8,299 bases of DNA from Bryobacterales bacterium (GCA_025353235.1 JANXQZ010000641.1:1-8299); one strand, 5' to 3'. Numbered from the stretch's first letter, positions 1-6,880 are shown. Made by a program: numbers and translations. The notes: a model not told the origin generated them from the letters alone.

Positions 1-63
1 TTCCAACTGCCGGCCGACCTGGAACGCTCGGTGTTCCGGCTGGCCCCTGTTGCCCGCGTATGA
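1..63 (+). CDS. C-terminal 20 codons of an upstream gene, possibly IspH (partial)
   Basis: The frame starting at base 1 is open for 20 codons and stops at TGA 61-63. It overlaps the shc start in an ATGA junction (60-63), so it is probably the preceding gene of the same operon, translationally coupled to shc. The peptide begins FQLPADLERS and ends in a hydrophobic and basic tail. The 'F-x-LP-x-(D/E)L' pattern resembles the C-terminal end of IspH (LytB, HMBPP reductase), which supplies isoprenoid precursors and is often a neighbour of hopanoid genes. The identification rests on a few residues only and is tentative. What is firm is an open frame with a coupled stop. Other hopanoid genes such as hpnH or hpnE cannot be excluded. 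Confidence 0.5.
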   Translation, partial: FQLPADLERSVFRLAPVARV

Positions 64-1985
64 CTCCAGACCTCCAAATCGCAGACTCTCTCTTAACGGG
101 CGCATCCGAAGCGGCGCAAAAGTCCGCAGACTTTCTTCTCAGCTTGCAGCATGAGGATGGCTATTGGTGGGCGGAACTCACCGCTGACACCACTCTGGAA
201 TCCGACTTCATTCTGCTCCAACTTTGGCTCCATCCGCCGGTGGACGGACACTGGAATCCTGTCACGCGTCCGCTGATCGACAAGGCCGTAGCTTCCATCC
301 TGGCCAGGCAGCTTCCCGATGGTGGCTTTAACATATATCCGAAAGGTCCAGCCGACGTAAGTGCGACGGTCAAGGCGTATTTCGCACTCAAGCTGGCGGG
401 TCTCGATCACAACGACACGCGGCTAGCGTTGGCGCGCGAGAGCATTCTATCGCTCGGCGGCATTCAGGCCGCGAACAGCTACGTCAAGCTGAACCTGAGT
501 TTGTTCGATCTGTTCCCGCGCGAGTATGTGCCCACCGTTCCCCCCGAGATGATCCTGGTACCTGGTAACTTCATTTACCAAATGTCTTCCTGGTCGCGTG
601 CCATCGTCATTCCTCTCTCGGTAGTGCATTCGTTCGATCCCAAGCGCCCCGCGCCAACAGGGTTCACTCTGGATGAGTTATTCATTCCCGAAACGAAGCT
701 TGCTTTCACGCGCGATGCGCAAACGTTTACCTGGCGCAACCTGTTCGTCAAAGTCGACAAGGGTCTGAAGCTTTGGGAGAAGCGCGGGCCGAAGAGCTTA
801 CGGCGTCGAGCCATCCGCAAATGCGAGCAGTGGATTCTGAAGCATACCCGCAATTCTGACGGCGTGGCCGCAATCTACCCGCCCATGATGTATGTGATCA
901 TGGCGCTCGACCTTTTGGGCTATGGCCCAGAGCATCCAGAACGAGTGGAGGCGCAGAAACAGTTCGATAGGCTGCTGGTGGATGACGGCAAGCGGTTCTT
1001 CTTCCAGCCCTGTTTCTCCGTAGTTTGGGACACCGCGATTGCCGGGCATGCGCTGGGCGAGTGTGAGTCGACCCCCAACGCGTCACTCCGGCGTGCGGCC
1101 GATTGGCTGCTCACCAAAGAAGTGCGGCAAAAGGGCGACTGGTCAATCAAGCGTCCCAATCTCGAACCCTCCGGCTGGTATTTCGAATTCGCCAACGAAT
1201 CGTATCCCGATATCGACGACACGGCCATGGTGCTGCTTGCGCTCCGCCGCTCTCGGGCCAGCAAAGCCAGCGAGCAATCTGCTTGCGAGCAACGGGCTAT
1301 CGATTGGTTGATCGGAATGCAAGGCCAGGATGGCGGCTGGGCTGCCTTCGATGTCGACAACGATTGGGTCCCGCTCAGCTATGTCCCCTTCGCCGACCAC
1401 AATGCAATGCTCGATTGCAGCTGTCCCGATATTACGGGTCGCGTCGTCGAAGCGTTATGCGCCTACGGCCATGACATGTCTCACTCCGCAGTACGAAAAG
1501 GCGTCCACTTCCTGCTAGAGACGCAGGAGCAGGACGGAAGCTGGTACGGGCGCTGGGGCGTCGACTACGTTTACGGCACGTTCCTTGCGCTAAGGGGCAT
1601 GAAAGCGGCGGGAGTCAGCGATCGAGAGGCTCCTGTACAGCGAGGTTTGGAGTGGATCCGCTCCATTCAGAACTTTGACGGAGGCTGGGGCGAGAGTTGC
1701 GCCAGCTACGACAACAATTCTTTCGTGGCCGCATCGAGCACGCCTTCTCAAACAGCTTGGGCGATTCTGGGGCTGCTGGCTGGCGGAGATACCACCAGCA
1801 CCACGCTGCATGATGGAATCGAATATTTGATCAAGACGCAGAAACGCGATGGTGGATGGGACGAAGATTTGGCAACCGGGACCGGCTTCCCCAAAGTGTT
1901 TTATCTTTCCTATCATTTGTATCGCAATTCGTTTCCGCTGCTGGCGCTGAACACATTTATCAAGGCCAAGGCCTCCCTTGATTAG
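60..1985 (+). CDS. shc: squalene-hopene cyclase
   Basis: This 641-residue protein is a class II triterpene cyclase (Shc/HpnF). It protonates squalene and cyclises it to the pentacyclic hopene or hopanol at the cytoplasmic membrane, the committed step of hopanoid synthesis. The catalytic DxDD motif is present as D384-I-D-D387, followed by TA as is usual. QW repeats, the family's structural hallmark, are seen at Q30-W36, Q421-W427, Q489-W495, Q537-W543 and Q594-W600. The stretches PFADHNAMLD and SSTPSQTAWAILGLL are also typical of bacterial Shc, and the length is normal for the family. The ATG at 60 overlaps the stop of the upstream gene and has no clear Shine-Dalgarno sequence, which suggests translational coupling. 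hpnA follows after 3 nt. I see no missing residues or frameshift, and the assignment is very secure. Confidence 0.97.
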   Translation: MTPDLQIADSLLTGASEAAQKSADFLLSLQHEDGYWWAELTADTTLESDFILLQLWLHPPVDGHWNPVTRPLIDKAVASILARQLPDGGFNIYPKGPADVSATVKAYFALKLAGLDHNDTRLALARESILSLGGIQAANSYVKLNLSLFDLFPREYVPTVPPEMILVPGNFIYQMSSWSRAIVIPLSVVHSFDPKRPAPTGFTLDELFIPETKLAFTRDAQTFTWRNLFVKVDKGLKLWEKRGPKSLRRRAIRKCEQWILKHTRNSDGVAAIYPPMMYVIMALDLLGYGPEHPERVEAQKQFDRLLVDDGKRFFFQPCFSVVWDTAIAGHALGECESTPNASLRRAADWLLTKEVRQKGDWSIKRPNLEPSGWYFEFANESYPDIDDTAMVLLALRRSRASKASEQSACEQRAIDWLIGMQGQDGGWAAFDVDNDWVPLSYVPFADHNAMLDCSCPDITGRVVEALCAYGHDMSHSAVRKGVHFLLETQEQDGSWYGRWGVDYVYGTFLALRGMKAAGVSDREAPVQRGLEWIRSIQNFDGGWGESCASYDNNSFVAASSTPSQTAWAILGLLAGGDTTSTTLHDGIEYLIKTQKRDGGWDEDLATGTGFPKVFYLSYHLYRNSFPLLALNTFIKAKASLD

Positions 1986-1988
1986 GCA

Positions 1989-2963
1989 GTGAAACCCACT
2001 CTGGTCACCGGCGCGTCCGGTTTTATCGGCTGGCACGTCACAAGCAAATTGATCGAGCGCGGAATTCCCGTGCGCCTGCTGGTTCGCTCGGGCAGCGTAG
2101 TCCACGACCTCGACGCCGAGCGTGTTACCGGCGACCTTCGCGATGCCGCCTCGCTGGAAAGAGCCGTGGCGGGATGCGGAGTTGTATTCCACATTGCAGC
2201 CGACTATCGCCTCTGGGCGAAGGACCCGTCCGAGCTGTACCGATCCAATGTGGATGGCACCCGCAATCTTCTGAAAGCTGCGCGAACCGCTGGGGTGGAG
2301 CGCGTGGTGTACACCAGCACGGTCGGGTGTATCGGCATTCCATCCGGAAGTCCAGGCGACGAAACTGTAAGCGTGGATATCGATGAGATGAAAGGTGCTT
2401 ATAAACGGTCTAAGTACCAGGCGGAACAAGTGGCCATCGACTTCGCAAAATCCGGGCTGCCCGTGATCATCGTAAACCCGACGGCTCCTGTGGGCGATCA
2501 CGATTTTAAACCGACCCCAACTGGCAAGATCATCCTCGACTTCATTCGGGGAAACATGCCGGCCTTTCTCGACACCGGATTAAATCTGGTGGATGTGCGC
2601 GATACAGCAGAAGGGCATCTTCTAGCATGTGAGCGCGGCAAGAGCGGCGAGAGGTACATCCTGGGCTGCGATAATCTGACGCTGGAACAGATTTTCGGGC
2701 ATCTGGAGAAGGTCAGCGGAATGAAAGCGCCGCGTTGGCGCATTCCGTATTCGGTGGCGTACGCAGCAGGAATGGCGAGCACAAGCTGGGCGAACTTGAC
2801 CGGACATGAGCCGAGAGCGCCATTAGACGCGGTAAAGATGGCGCGCAAGAAAATGTTCGTATCGGTTGCAAAAGCGGAGCAGGAGTTAGGCTTTCGACCT
2901 GGACCGGTTGACGCAGCCCTGGGTCGGGCAGTGGAGTGGTTTCGCGCGAATGGCTACGTATGA
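1989..2963 (+). CDS. hpnA: hopanoid-associated sugar epimerase/dehydratase-type protein HpnA
   Basis: This is an extended short-chain dehydrogenase/reductase of 324 residues beginning at GTG, 3 nt after the shc stop. The N-terminal Rossmann motif TGASGFIG binds NAD(P). The S/T region YTSTVG (S110, T111) and the catalytic Y138-x3-K142 (YKRSK) complete the active site of the NAD-dependent epimerase/dehydratase family. The central stretch NPTAPVGDHDFKPTPTGK and the position beside shc and hpnG match HpnA, which is recurrent in hopanoid clusters. The substrate is not established; a role in modifying the sugar-derived hopanoid side chain is the usual suggestion. The GTG start is preferred because it gives MKPTLVTGASG directly ahead of the fold and no upstream in-frame extension is needed. 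The stop overlaps the hpnG start (ATGA), which indicates coupling. Confidence 0.92.
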   Translation: MKPTLVTGASGFIGWHVTSKLIERGIPVRLLVRSGSVVHDLDAERVTGDLRDAASLERAVAGCGVVFHIAADYRLWAKDPSELYRSNVDGTRNLLKAARTAGVERVVYTSTVGCIGIPSGSPGDETVSVDIDEMKGAYKRSKYQAEQVAIDFAKSGLPVIIVNPTAPVGDHDFKPTPTGKIILDFIRGNMPAFLDTGLNLVDVRDTAEGHLLACERGKSGERYILGCDNLTLEQIFGHLEKVSGMKAPRWRIPYSVAYAAGMASTSWANLTGHEPRAPLDAVKMARKKMFVSVAKAEQELGFRPGPVDAALGRAVEWFRANGYV

Positions 2964-3628
2964 TCGCGTTTGTGGCCGCCGAGTCACGCGAGTTTGCGGG
3001 CCTGGAACGGCACCTCAGAAATCGAAGGCGGCTCTCTCTGCCAATCGACCACGCGGTAACGGGAACGCTGAAAGGCACTCCTGTGATTCTGGCCGCAAAC
3101 GGGCCGGGGCGAAATTTGGCGAGAGCAGCAGCGCGCGAGACCGGAATGCATGAGGGGGATACATTGATCAGCGTGGGATTCTGCGGTGCGCTGTCGGCAA
3201 AACTGGCACCCTCGGATATTTTCATCGCGACCTCAATCAACGGCGTGTTTGTCCGCCCGCCTTCATCGACGCCCCCGTGTGCCCGAGGAGCGTTGCTCTC
3301 AGTGGATCGGGTGATTACCACGGCAGGAGAGAAGCGAACCCTGGGCGAAGCAGGTTCGGAAGTCGTTGAGATGGAAGCCGCAGGACTACAGCCGATGGCG
3401 CTCGGCGCATTTCATTGCGTTCGAGTGGTAACCGATACAGCTAACGAGAGTTTTCCGCTGGATTTCAATAGTATGCGTGACCTAGCGGGCCGTTTTTCCC
3501 GTCTAAAGATTGCGGCCTATGCGTGCCGACATCCTTTCAAGCTCGTTCCTGAGTTGATCCACCTGGACCGAAGGTGCCGGATGGCCGCGGGTGCGCTGGG
3601 AGACTTTATTGCAGATTGCCAATTCTGA
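2960..3628 (+). CDS. hpnG: adenosylhopane nucleosidase/phosphorylase HpnG
   Basis: The 222-residue product belongs to the nucleoside phosphorylase (PNP/UDP, MTA/SAH nucleosidase) superfamily. HpnG is known to remove adenine from adenosylhopane, giving ribosylhopane or its phosphate on the way to C35 bacteriohopanepolyols. Family marks are the glycine-rich SVGFCGAL strand, the E137-M-E139 ribose-binding motif (VEMEAAG) and the purine-site Asp in VTDTANE (D159). The start is placed at ATG 2960, which overlaps the hpnA stop by ATGA and gives the compact beginning MIAFVAAESREF. An in-frame GTG at 2936 would add eight residues inside the hpnA 3' end and is less likely. There is no clear Shine-Dalgarno sequence, in keeping with coupling. 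HpnH, which makes its substrate, is not in the window and should be encoded elsewhere or to the left. Confidence 0.9.
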   Translation: MIAFVAAESREFAGLERHLRNRRRLSLPIDHAVTGTLKGTPVILAANGPGRNLARAAARETGMHEGDTLISVGFCGALSAKLAPSDIFIATSINGVFVRPPSSTPPCARGALLSVDRVITTAGEKRTLGEAGSEVVEMEAAGLQPMALGAFHCVRVVTDTANESFPLDFNSMRDLAGRFSRLKIAAYACRHPFKLVPELIHLDRRCRMAAGALGDFIADCQF

Positions 3629-3662
3629 GCTAGCAGCCACGATAGCAAGCCCACCGGCCACG

Positions 3663-4721
3663 ATGCAGGCAGCGGTTTACACGGGGTCCAGCACCGTCTT
3701 CGTGCAATCCGTCCCCACGCCCGAAATCGGGCCCGGCGAGCTTCTCATTCGCGTCGAGGCATGCGGCATCTGCCACACCGATTTAAAGAAAATCGAATAC
3801 GACCTGCTCGCGCCCCCACGGATCTACGGTCATGAAACGGCCGGTATCGTAGTCAAGGCGGGTCGCGATGTGCAGCAGTATCGGGTGGGCGACCGGGTAA
3901 TCGTGTTCCACCACATTCCCTGCATGGAATGTTTCTACTGTAGGCACAAGTTGTTCGCGCAATGCCCGGTATATAAGAAAGTGGGCGTAACAGCCGGATA
4001 TGAGCCCGCTGGCGGCGGTTTTTCGCAATTCGTCCGGGTGATGGATTGGATCGTCAAGCGCGGTGTCGAGAGGATTCCGGAGAACGTATCGTTTGACCGC
4101 GCCACTTTTGTCGAGCCCTTAAACACGTGCCTGAAGGGCGTGGTCCAGCTAGACCCGAAGCCGGAAGACGTGGTGGTCATCCTGGGACAAGGGCCGATTG
4201 GCTTGCTGTTCACCATGCTGGTAAAGCGGATCGGCTCCACGATGGTGACCACGGACGGCATGCCTTTCCGCAGGGAGGTCTCGACGCGTTTCGGCGCGGC
4301 CCTAGCGTCTGATCCGCAGGATCCAGAATTGCATAGCCGCATTCTGGATATGACCGGCGGGCGGGGTGCGGATATCGTCATTGTGGCGGCCTCAGCCAAT
4401 GGAATCGTGGAGCAGGCGATCAAATTCACGCGGCCTGGGGCTCGCATCCTGCTATTCGCGCAGACGTCTCACCAGGAGCGAATCGAACTCTCGGGAGCCG
4501 ACATCTGTATGGGAGAGCGGATTCTGTTAGGGTCGTATAGTGCGTCCGTGGATTTACAGCGGCAATCGGCGAACTTGGTTTTTGGTGGGGAGCTGCCTCT
4601 AGAAGATTTGATCTCGCATCGGTTTTCGCTCAACGACATCCGGGCCGGGATCGATCTCGCGTTGCATCCTGAACTTAAATCGTTGAAAATAATAGTTCAG
4701 CCCCAAAGGTGGTCAGAGTGA
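3663..4721 (+). CDS. zinc-dependent medium-chain dehydrogenase 1 (sorbitol/threonine dehydrogenase-like)
   Basis: This MDR-family NAD(P)-dependent oxidoreductase has 352 residues. Both zinc sites are intact: catalytic ligands C37 (GICHTD), H57-E58 (GHE) and E151 (VEPL, a Glu ligand region as in polyol dehydrogenases), and structural C87, C90, C93 and C101 (C-x2-C-x2-C-x7-C). The cofactor motif is G175-Q-G-P-I-G180. An Asp (D198) at the end of the second Rossmann strand suggests NAD(H). The precise substrate cannot be read from sequence. Its place between hpnG and hpnC, coupled to a related dehydrogenase, suggests hopanoid side-chain redox chemistry, for example reduction of ribosylhopane to bacteriohopanetetrol (inference). 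ATG 3663 starts directly before the family N-terminus (MQAAVYTG), but no Shine-Dalgarno sequence precedes it. TTG 3609 (GGGAG at 3598-3602) and GTG 3591 are in-frame alternatives overlapping hpnG. A different alcohol or polyol substrate is possible. Confidence 0.88.
   Translation: MQAAVYTGSSTVFVQSVPTPEIGPGELLIRVEACGICHTDLKKIEYDLLAPPRIYGHETAGIVVKAGRDVQQYRVGDRVIVFHHIPCMECFYCRHKLFAQCPVYKKVGVTAGYEPAGGGFSQFVRVMDWIVKRGVERIPENVSFDRATFVEPLNTCLKGVVQLDPKPEDVVVILGQGPIGLLFTMLVKRIGSTMVTTDGMPFRREVSTRFGAALASDPQDPELHSRILDMTGGRGADIVIVAASANGIVEQAIKFTRPGARILLFAQTSHQERIELSGADICMGERILLGSYSASVDLQRQSANLVFGGELPLEDLISHRFSLNDIRAGIDLALHPELKSLKIIVQPQRWSE
4705..4712 (+). promoter_or_regulatory. ribosome binding site for dehydrogenase 2
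   Basis: AAAGGTGG lies 5 nt before GTG 4718 but 17 nt before ATG 4730. It favours GTG 4718 as the start, which also gives a GTGA overlap with the stop of the preceding gene. Confidence 0.6.
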
Positions 4722-5758
4722 ATTCTCAGATGACGGCCGCGGTGCTCTACGGCAAGGAGCATTTGCGGATCGAGGCGGTGGAGGTCCCGGAGATCGGTCC
4801 CGCCGACGTGCTGGTGCGCGTCAAAGCGGCGCTTACCTGTGGAACCGACGTCAAAGTTTTCCGTCGCGGTTATCACGCTCGCATGATTGTTCCGCCTGCT
4901 TTGTTTGGGCATGAGCTCGCGGGCGACATTGTGGCCATGGGTGAAGAGGTCAAGGGTTTTCGCCTCGGCCAGCGCGTTGTAGCTGCCAACTCCGCTCCCT
5001 GCGGCGTATGTTTTTTCTGCGCTAGGAACAACGAGAATCTCTGCGAAGATCTGCTTTTCAACAACGGCGCGTACGCCGAGTACATCCGCATTCCGGGCCG
5101 CATCGTGCAGCGAAATCTCTACGAAGTTCCGGCCCATGTCAGTTACCAGGACGCCGCGCTGATTGAGCCGTTGGCATGCGTCATTCGAGGCTTGGAAGAG
5201 ACCGGAATCTCGCCTGGGGATAACGTGACGGTGATGGGGCTTGGACCGATCGGGTTGATGTTCGTGAGGCTGGCGAAAGTCTACGGTGCGCGCGTGATCG
5301 CCATCGGACGCCGACAGACGCAACTGGAACGGGCCGCAGCGATGGGCGCAGCAGAGCTGGTGTTGTCCACTGAAACGGAAGCGCTGGTAAGGCGCATCAA
5401 GGATCTAACGGGCGGGCGGGGAACCGACGTGGCCATCGAAGCGGTGGGTCACCCCGATGCTTGGGGAGCTGCGGTTCGCATGCTGAGGCGCGGAGGCACG
5501 GTGAACTTTTTCGGCGGTTGCCCGAACGACAGCCGCATCAGCCTGGATACGCAATTGCTGCACTATTCCGAACTGACCTGCAAGGCGAGCTTCCATCACA
5601 CGCCGACGCATATCCGCAGGGCTCTCGAGATTGTGAGCCAAGGCGAAGTCACGTCCCGCGATTTTGTGAATCGTGTGGAGCCGCTTACTAACCTGCTGGA
5701 AGTCATGCAGCATCTCATGAGTCACAACGGTCATATGAAGACCGCGATCATTCCATAA
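4718..5758 (+). CDS. zinc-dependent medium-chain dehydrogenase 2 (sorbitol/threonine dehydrogenase-like)
   Basis: This second MDR alcohol/polyol dehydrogenase has 346 residues from GTG 4718 (or 342 from ATG 4730). Catalytic zinc ligands are C41 (TCGTD), H65-E66 (GHE) and E150 (IEPL). The structural zinc loop is C95, C98, C101 and C109, with the same C-x2-C-x2-C-x7-C spacing as its neighbour. The Rossmann motif is G174-L-G-P-I-G179. The end of the next strand reads G197-R-R, basic where the first dehydrogenase has Asp, which suggests NADP(H). The shared TGGRG-(A/T)-D segment and EIGP segment show that the two genes are related, but they are clearly diverged, so this is not a recent duplication. 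The stop-start overlap points to co-production, and the pair may act in sequence or as a hetero-oligomer (inference). The true substrate is unknown; a role in hopanoid side-chain modification is inferred only from context. Confidence 0.9.
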   Translation: MNSQMTAAVLYGKEHLRIEAVEVPEIGPADVLVRVKAALTCGTDVKVFRRGYHARMIVPPALFGHELAGDIVAMGEEVKGFRLGQRVVAANSAPCGVCFFCARNNENLCEDLLFNNGAYAEYIRIPGRIVQRNLYEVPAHVSYQDAALIEPLACVIRGLEETGISPGDNVTVMGLGPIGLMFVRLAKVYGARVIAIGRRQTQLERAAAMGAAELVLSTETEALVRRIKDLTGGRGTDVAIEAVGHPDAWGAAVRMLRRGGTVNFFGGCPNDSRISLDTQLLHYSELTCKASFHHTPTHIRRALEIVSQGEVTSRDFVNRVEPLTNLLEVMQHLMSHNGHMKTAIIP

Positions 5759-5764
5759 TTGGAC

Positions 5765-6688
5765 ATGGCAGCGGCTCCTTCCCTGAAGCAGTTCGCGCCC
5801 AAGCAGTTCGTCCAGTCGCCGGAAGAGCTGGATCGCCGCTACACTCTCCTCGAAGCGGAAAACTACACGCGCTGGCTAGCCACCAGCCACTACGAAAATT
5901 TTCAGGTAGTGTCCGTCCTGCTTCCGAAAAAGCTCCACCAGGATTTTTACAACGTCTATTCATTTTGCCGCTGGGCGGACGATCTCGGTGACGAGATGGA
6001 GGATACGAGCGAGAGCCTGCGCCTGCTCGGATGGTGGCGACGCGAACTGGACGCCATGTGCCGAGGAGAGGTAAAGCATCCCGTCTTTGTCGCTCTGGAA
6101 GGAACGGTCCGGAAGTACGGCCTTCCAAAGCAACTCTTCTCCGATCTGATTACGGCTTTCGAGCAGGATCAGACCGTCACCCGCTATCGCGATTGGGACG
6201 ACTTATTCGGCTACTGCCGCAATTCTGCAAACCCAGTAGGGCGCTTGGTGCTGCGCCTGTGCGGCTACGGCGATCCTGAACGGGACCGCCTATCGGACGC
6301 AACCTGCACGGCTCTGCAGTTAGCCAATTTCTGGCAGGACGTTACGGTGGATCTGCTGAAGGATCGCGTCTACCTTCCGCTTGACCTGTTGGATCGCCAT
6401 GGCTATACGCTAGCCGAATTGACCGCGCTGGAGTTCAACCCAAGATTTCGCGAAGCAATGCGCGAAGCCGTTGGAGTAGCCCGCAAGCTGTTCATCGAAG
6501 GGCTGGAGCTTCCGAAGATGGTGAATCGGCGACTGGGATTCGATCTGGAACTGTTCAGCCGAGCAGGCATGCGCGTGCTCGATAAGATCGAGCGGCAAGA
6601 ATACAACGTGCTAGCCCGCCGTCCAGTGGTCTCTAAGTTCGAGCGAGTGGAGTTGCTGATCGGCTGCCTTCTTCGCAGCGTACTCTAA
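5765..6688 (+). CDS. hpnC: squalene synthase subunit HpnC (hydroxysqualene synthase)
   Basis: This 307-residue trans-isoprenyl diphosphate synthase (squalene/phytoene synthase fold) is recognisable as HpnC. HpnC converts presqualene diphosphate to hydroxysqualene in the HpnCDE route. The first Asp-rich motif is D72-D-L-G-D76-E, preceded by YSFCRWA. The second is NFWQDVTVD (N188-D196), with D192 and D196 as Mg-diphosphate ligands, and NSANPVGRLVL begins at N153. The LANFWQDV form separates HpnC from HpnD and from phytoene synthases. ATG 5765 lies 6 nt after the preceding stop; a TTG at 5759 would add two residues. There is no strong Shine-Dalgarno sequence, so coupling with the dehydrogenase gene is likely. 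The extreme 3' end, including the TAA stop, resembles a degenerate unit of the tandem repeat that follows immediately. Confidence 0.95.
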   Translation: MAAAPSLKQFAPKQFVQSPEELDRRYTLLEAENYTRWLATSHYENFQVVSVLLPKKLHQDFYNVYSFCRWADDLGDEMEDTSESLRLLGWWRRELDAMCRGEVKHPVFVALEGTVRKYGLPKQLFSDLITAFEQDQTVTRYRDWDDLFGYCRNSANPVGRLVLRLCGYGDPERDRLSDATCTALQLANFWQDVTVDLLKDRVYLPLDLLDRHGYTLAELTALEFNPRFREAMREAVGVARKLFIEGLELPKMVNRRLGFDLELFSRAGMRVLDKIERQEYNVLARRPVVSKFERVELLIGCLLRSVL

Positions 6689-6690
6689 TG
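6670..6690 (+). repeat. degenerate first unit of the tandem array, overlapping the hpnC stop
   Basis: This 21-nt segment directly before the six clear units matches the last unit (6796-6816) at about 13 of 21 positions by eye. The match includes a shared ACTCTAA that contains the hpnC stop codon. It is in phase with the array. It may be the seed from which the array grew, or chance similarity. Confidence 0.3.
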
Positions 6691-6816
6691 CCTCAACAGT
6701 GCACTCGAAAGCCTTTACAGTACACTGTAGTCCGTCAACACTGCACTGTAATCCTGCAACAGTACAGCCCACCGCCTCAACAGTGCACTCCAAATCCTCA
6801 ACAGTGCACTCTAAGC
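6691..6816 (+). repeat. six tandem units of about 21 bp with a palindromic core
   Basis: The units lie at 6691-6711 (21 nt), 6712-6731 (20), 6732-6752 (21), 6753-6774 (22), 6775-6795 (21) and 6796-6816 (21). Units 1, 5 and 6 share the first 16 nt exactly (CCTCAACAGTGCACTC); units 2-4 are diverged. The core AGTGCACT is a perfect palindrome, and units 2 and 3 extend towards ACAGTGCACTGT. The 20- and 22-nt units compensate, so the total is exactly six times 21. There are no spacers, so this is not CRISPR. A spacing of about two helical turns would put each palindrome on the same face of the DNA, as in an operator array, but a neutral minisatellite is equally possible. It separates hpnC from hpnD, genes that usually adjoin. 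Confidence 0.9.
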
Positions 6817-6822
6817 TGTGGG

Positions 6823-6840
6823 GCAGGCAATCTTGCCTGC
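6823..6840 (+). repeat. hairpin 1 of a triple-hairpin element
   Basis: GCAGGCAA and TTGCCTGC form a perfect 8-bp stem around a 2-nt TC centre. As RNA the loop would open by a base pair or two. It is the first of three consecutive inverted repeats and has no T-run after it. Confidence 0.75.
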
Positions 6841-6862
6841 GGACCCGCTTTCCAGCGGGTCC
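6841..6862 (+). repeat. hairpin 2 of a triple-hairpin element
   Basis: GGACCCGCT and AGCGGGTCC form a perfect 9-bp GC-rich stem with a TTCC loop. It abuts the first hairpin with no spacer. In RNA it would be very stable and could slow RNA polymerase, block 3' exonucleases or shield the upstream hpnC message. It lacks the T-tract of an intrinsic terminator, so hpnD can still be co-transcribed. Confidence 0.8.
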
Positions 6863-6863
6863 A

Positions 6864-6880
6864 GCCGCCCGAAAGGCGGC
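6864..6880 (+). repeat. hairpin 3 of a triple-hairpin element
   Basis: GCCGCC and GGCGGC form a 6-bp all-GC stem with a CGAAA loop, one base after the second hairpin. The three stems together (6823-6880) look like a REP/BIME-type dispersed palindromic element. That such copies exist elsewhere in the genome is an inference from the architecture. Confidence 0.7.

Noticed and set aside
1590..2501. 303-codon open frame on the - strand across the shc/hpnA junction
   Set aside because: It is antisense to two well-supported genes, has no recognisable domain, and its composition is that of the complement of high-GC coding sequence.
2713..3321. 202-codon open frame on the - strand over hpnA/hpnG
   Set aside because: It is an antisense shadow rich in S, R and P with no motif; the + strand genes have intact active sites.
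4697..5323. 208-codon open frame on the - strand over dehydrogenase 2
   Set aside because: It lies fully antisense to a gene with both zinc sites intact, with no domain and no plausible ribosome binding site.
6691..6816. CRISPR array
   Set aside because: The units are contiguous with no unique spacers, are only about 21 bp long, and no cas gene is present.
6823..6880. Intrinsic terminator between hpnC and hpnD
   Set aside because: The hairpins are strong, but none is followed by a run of T on the + strand, or on the - strand for a terminator in the other direction.
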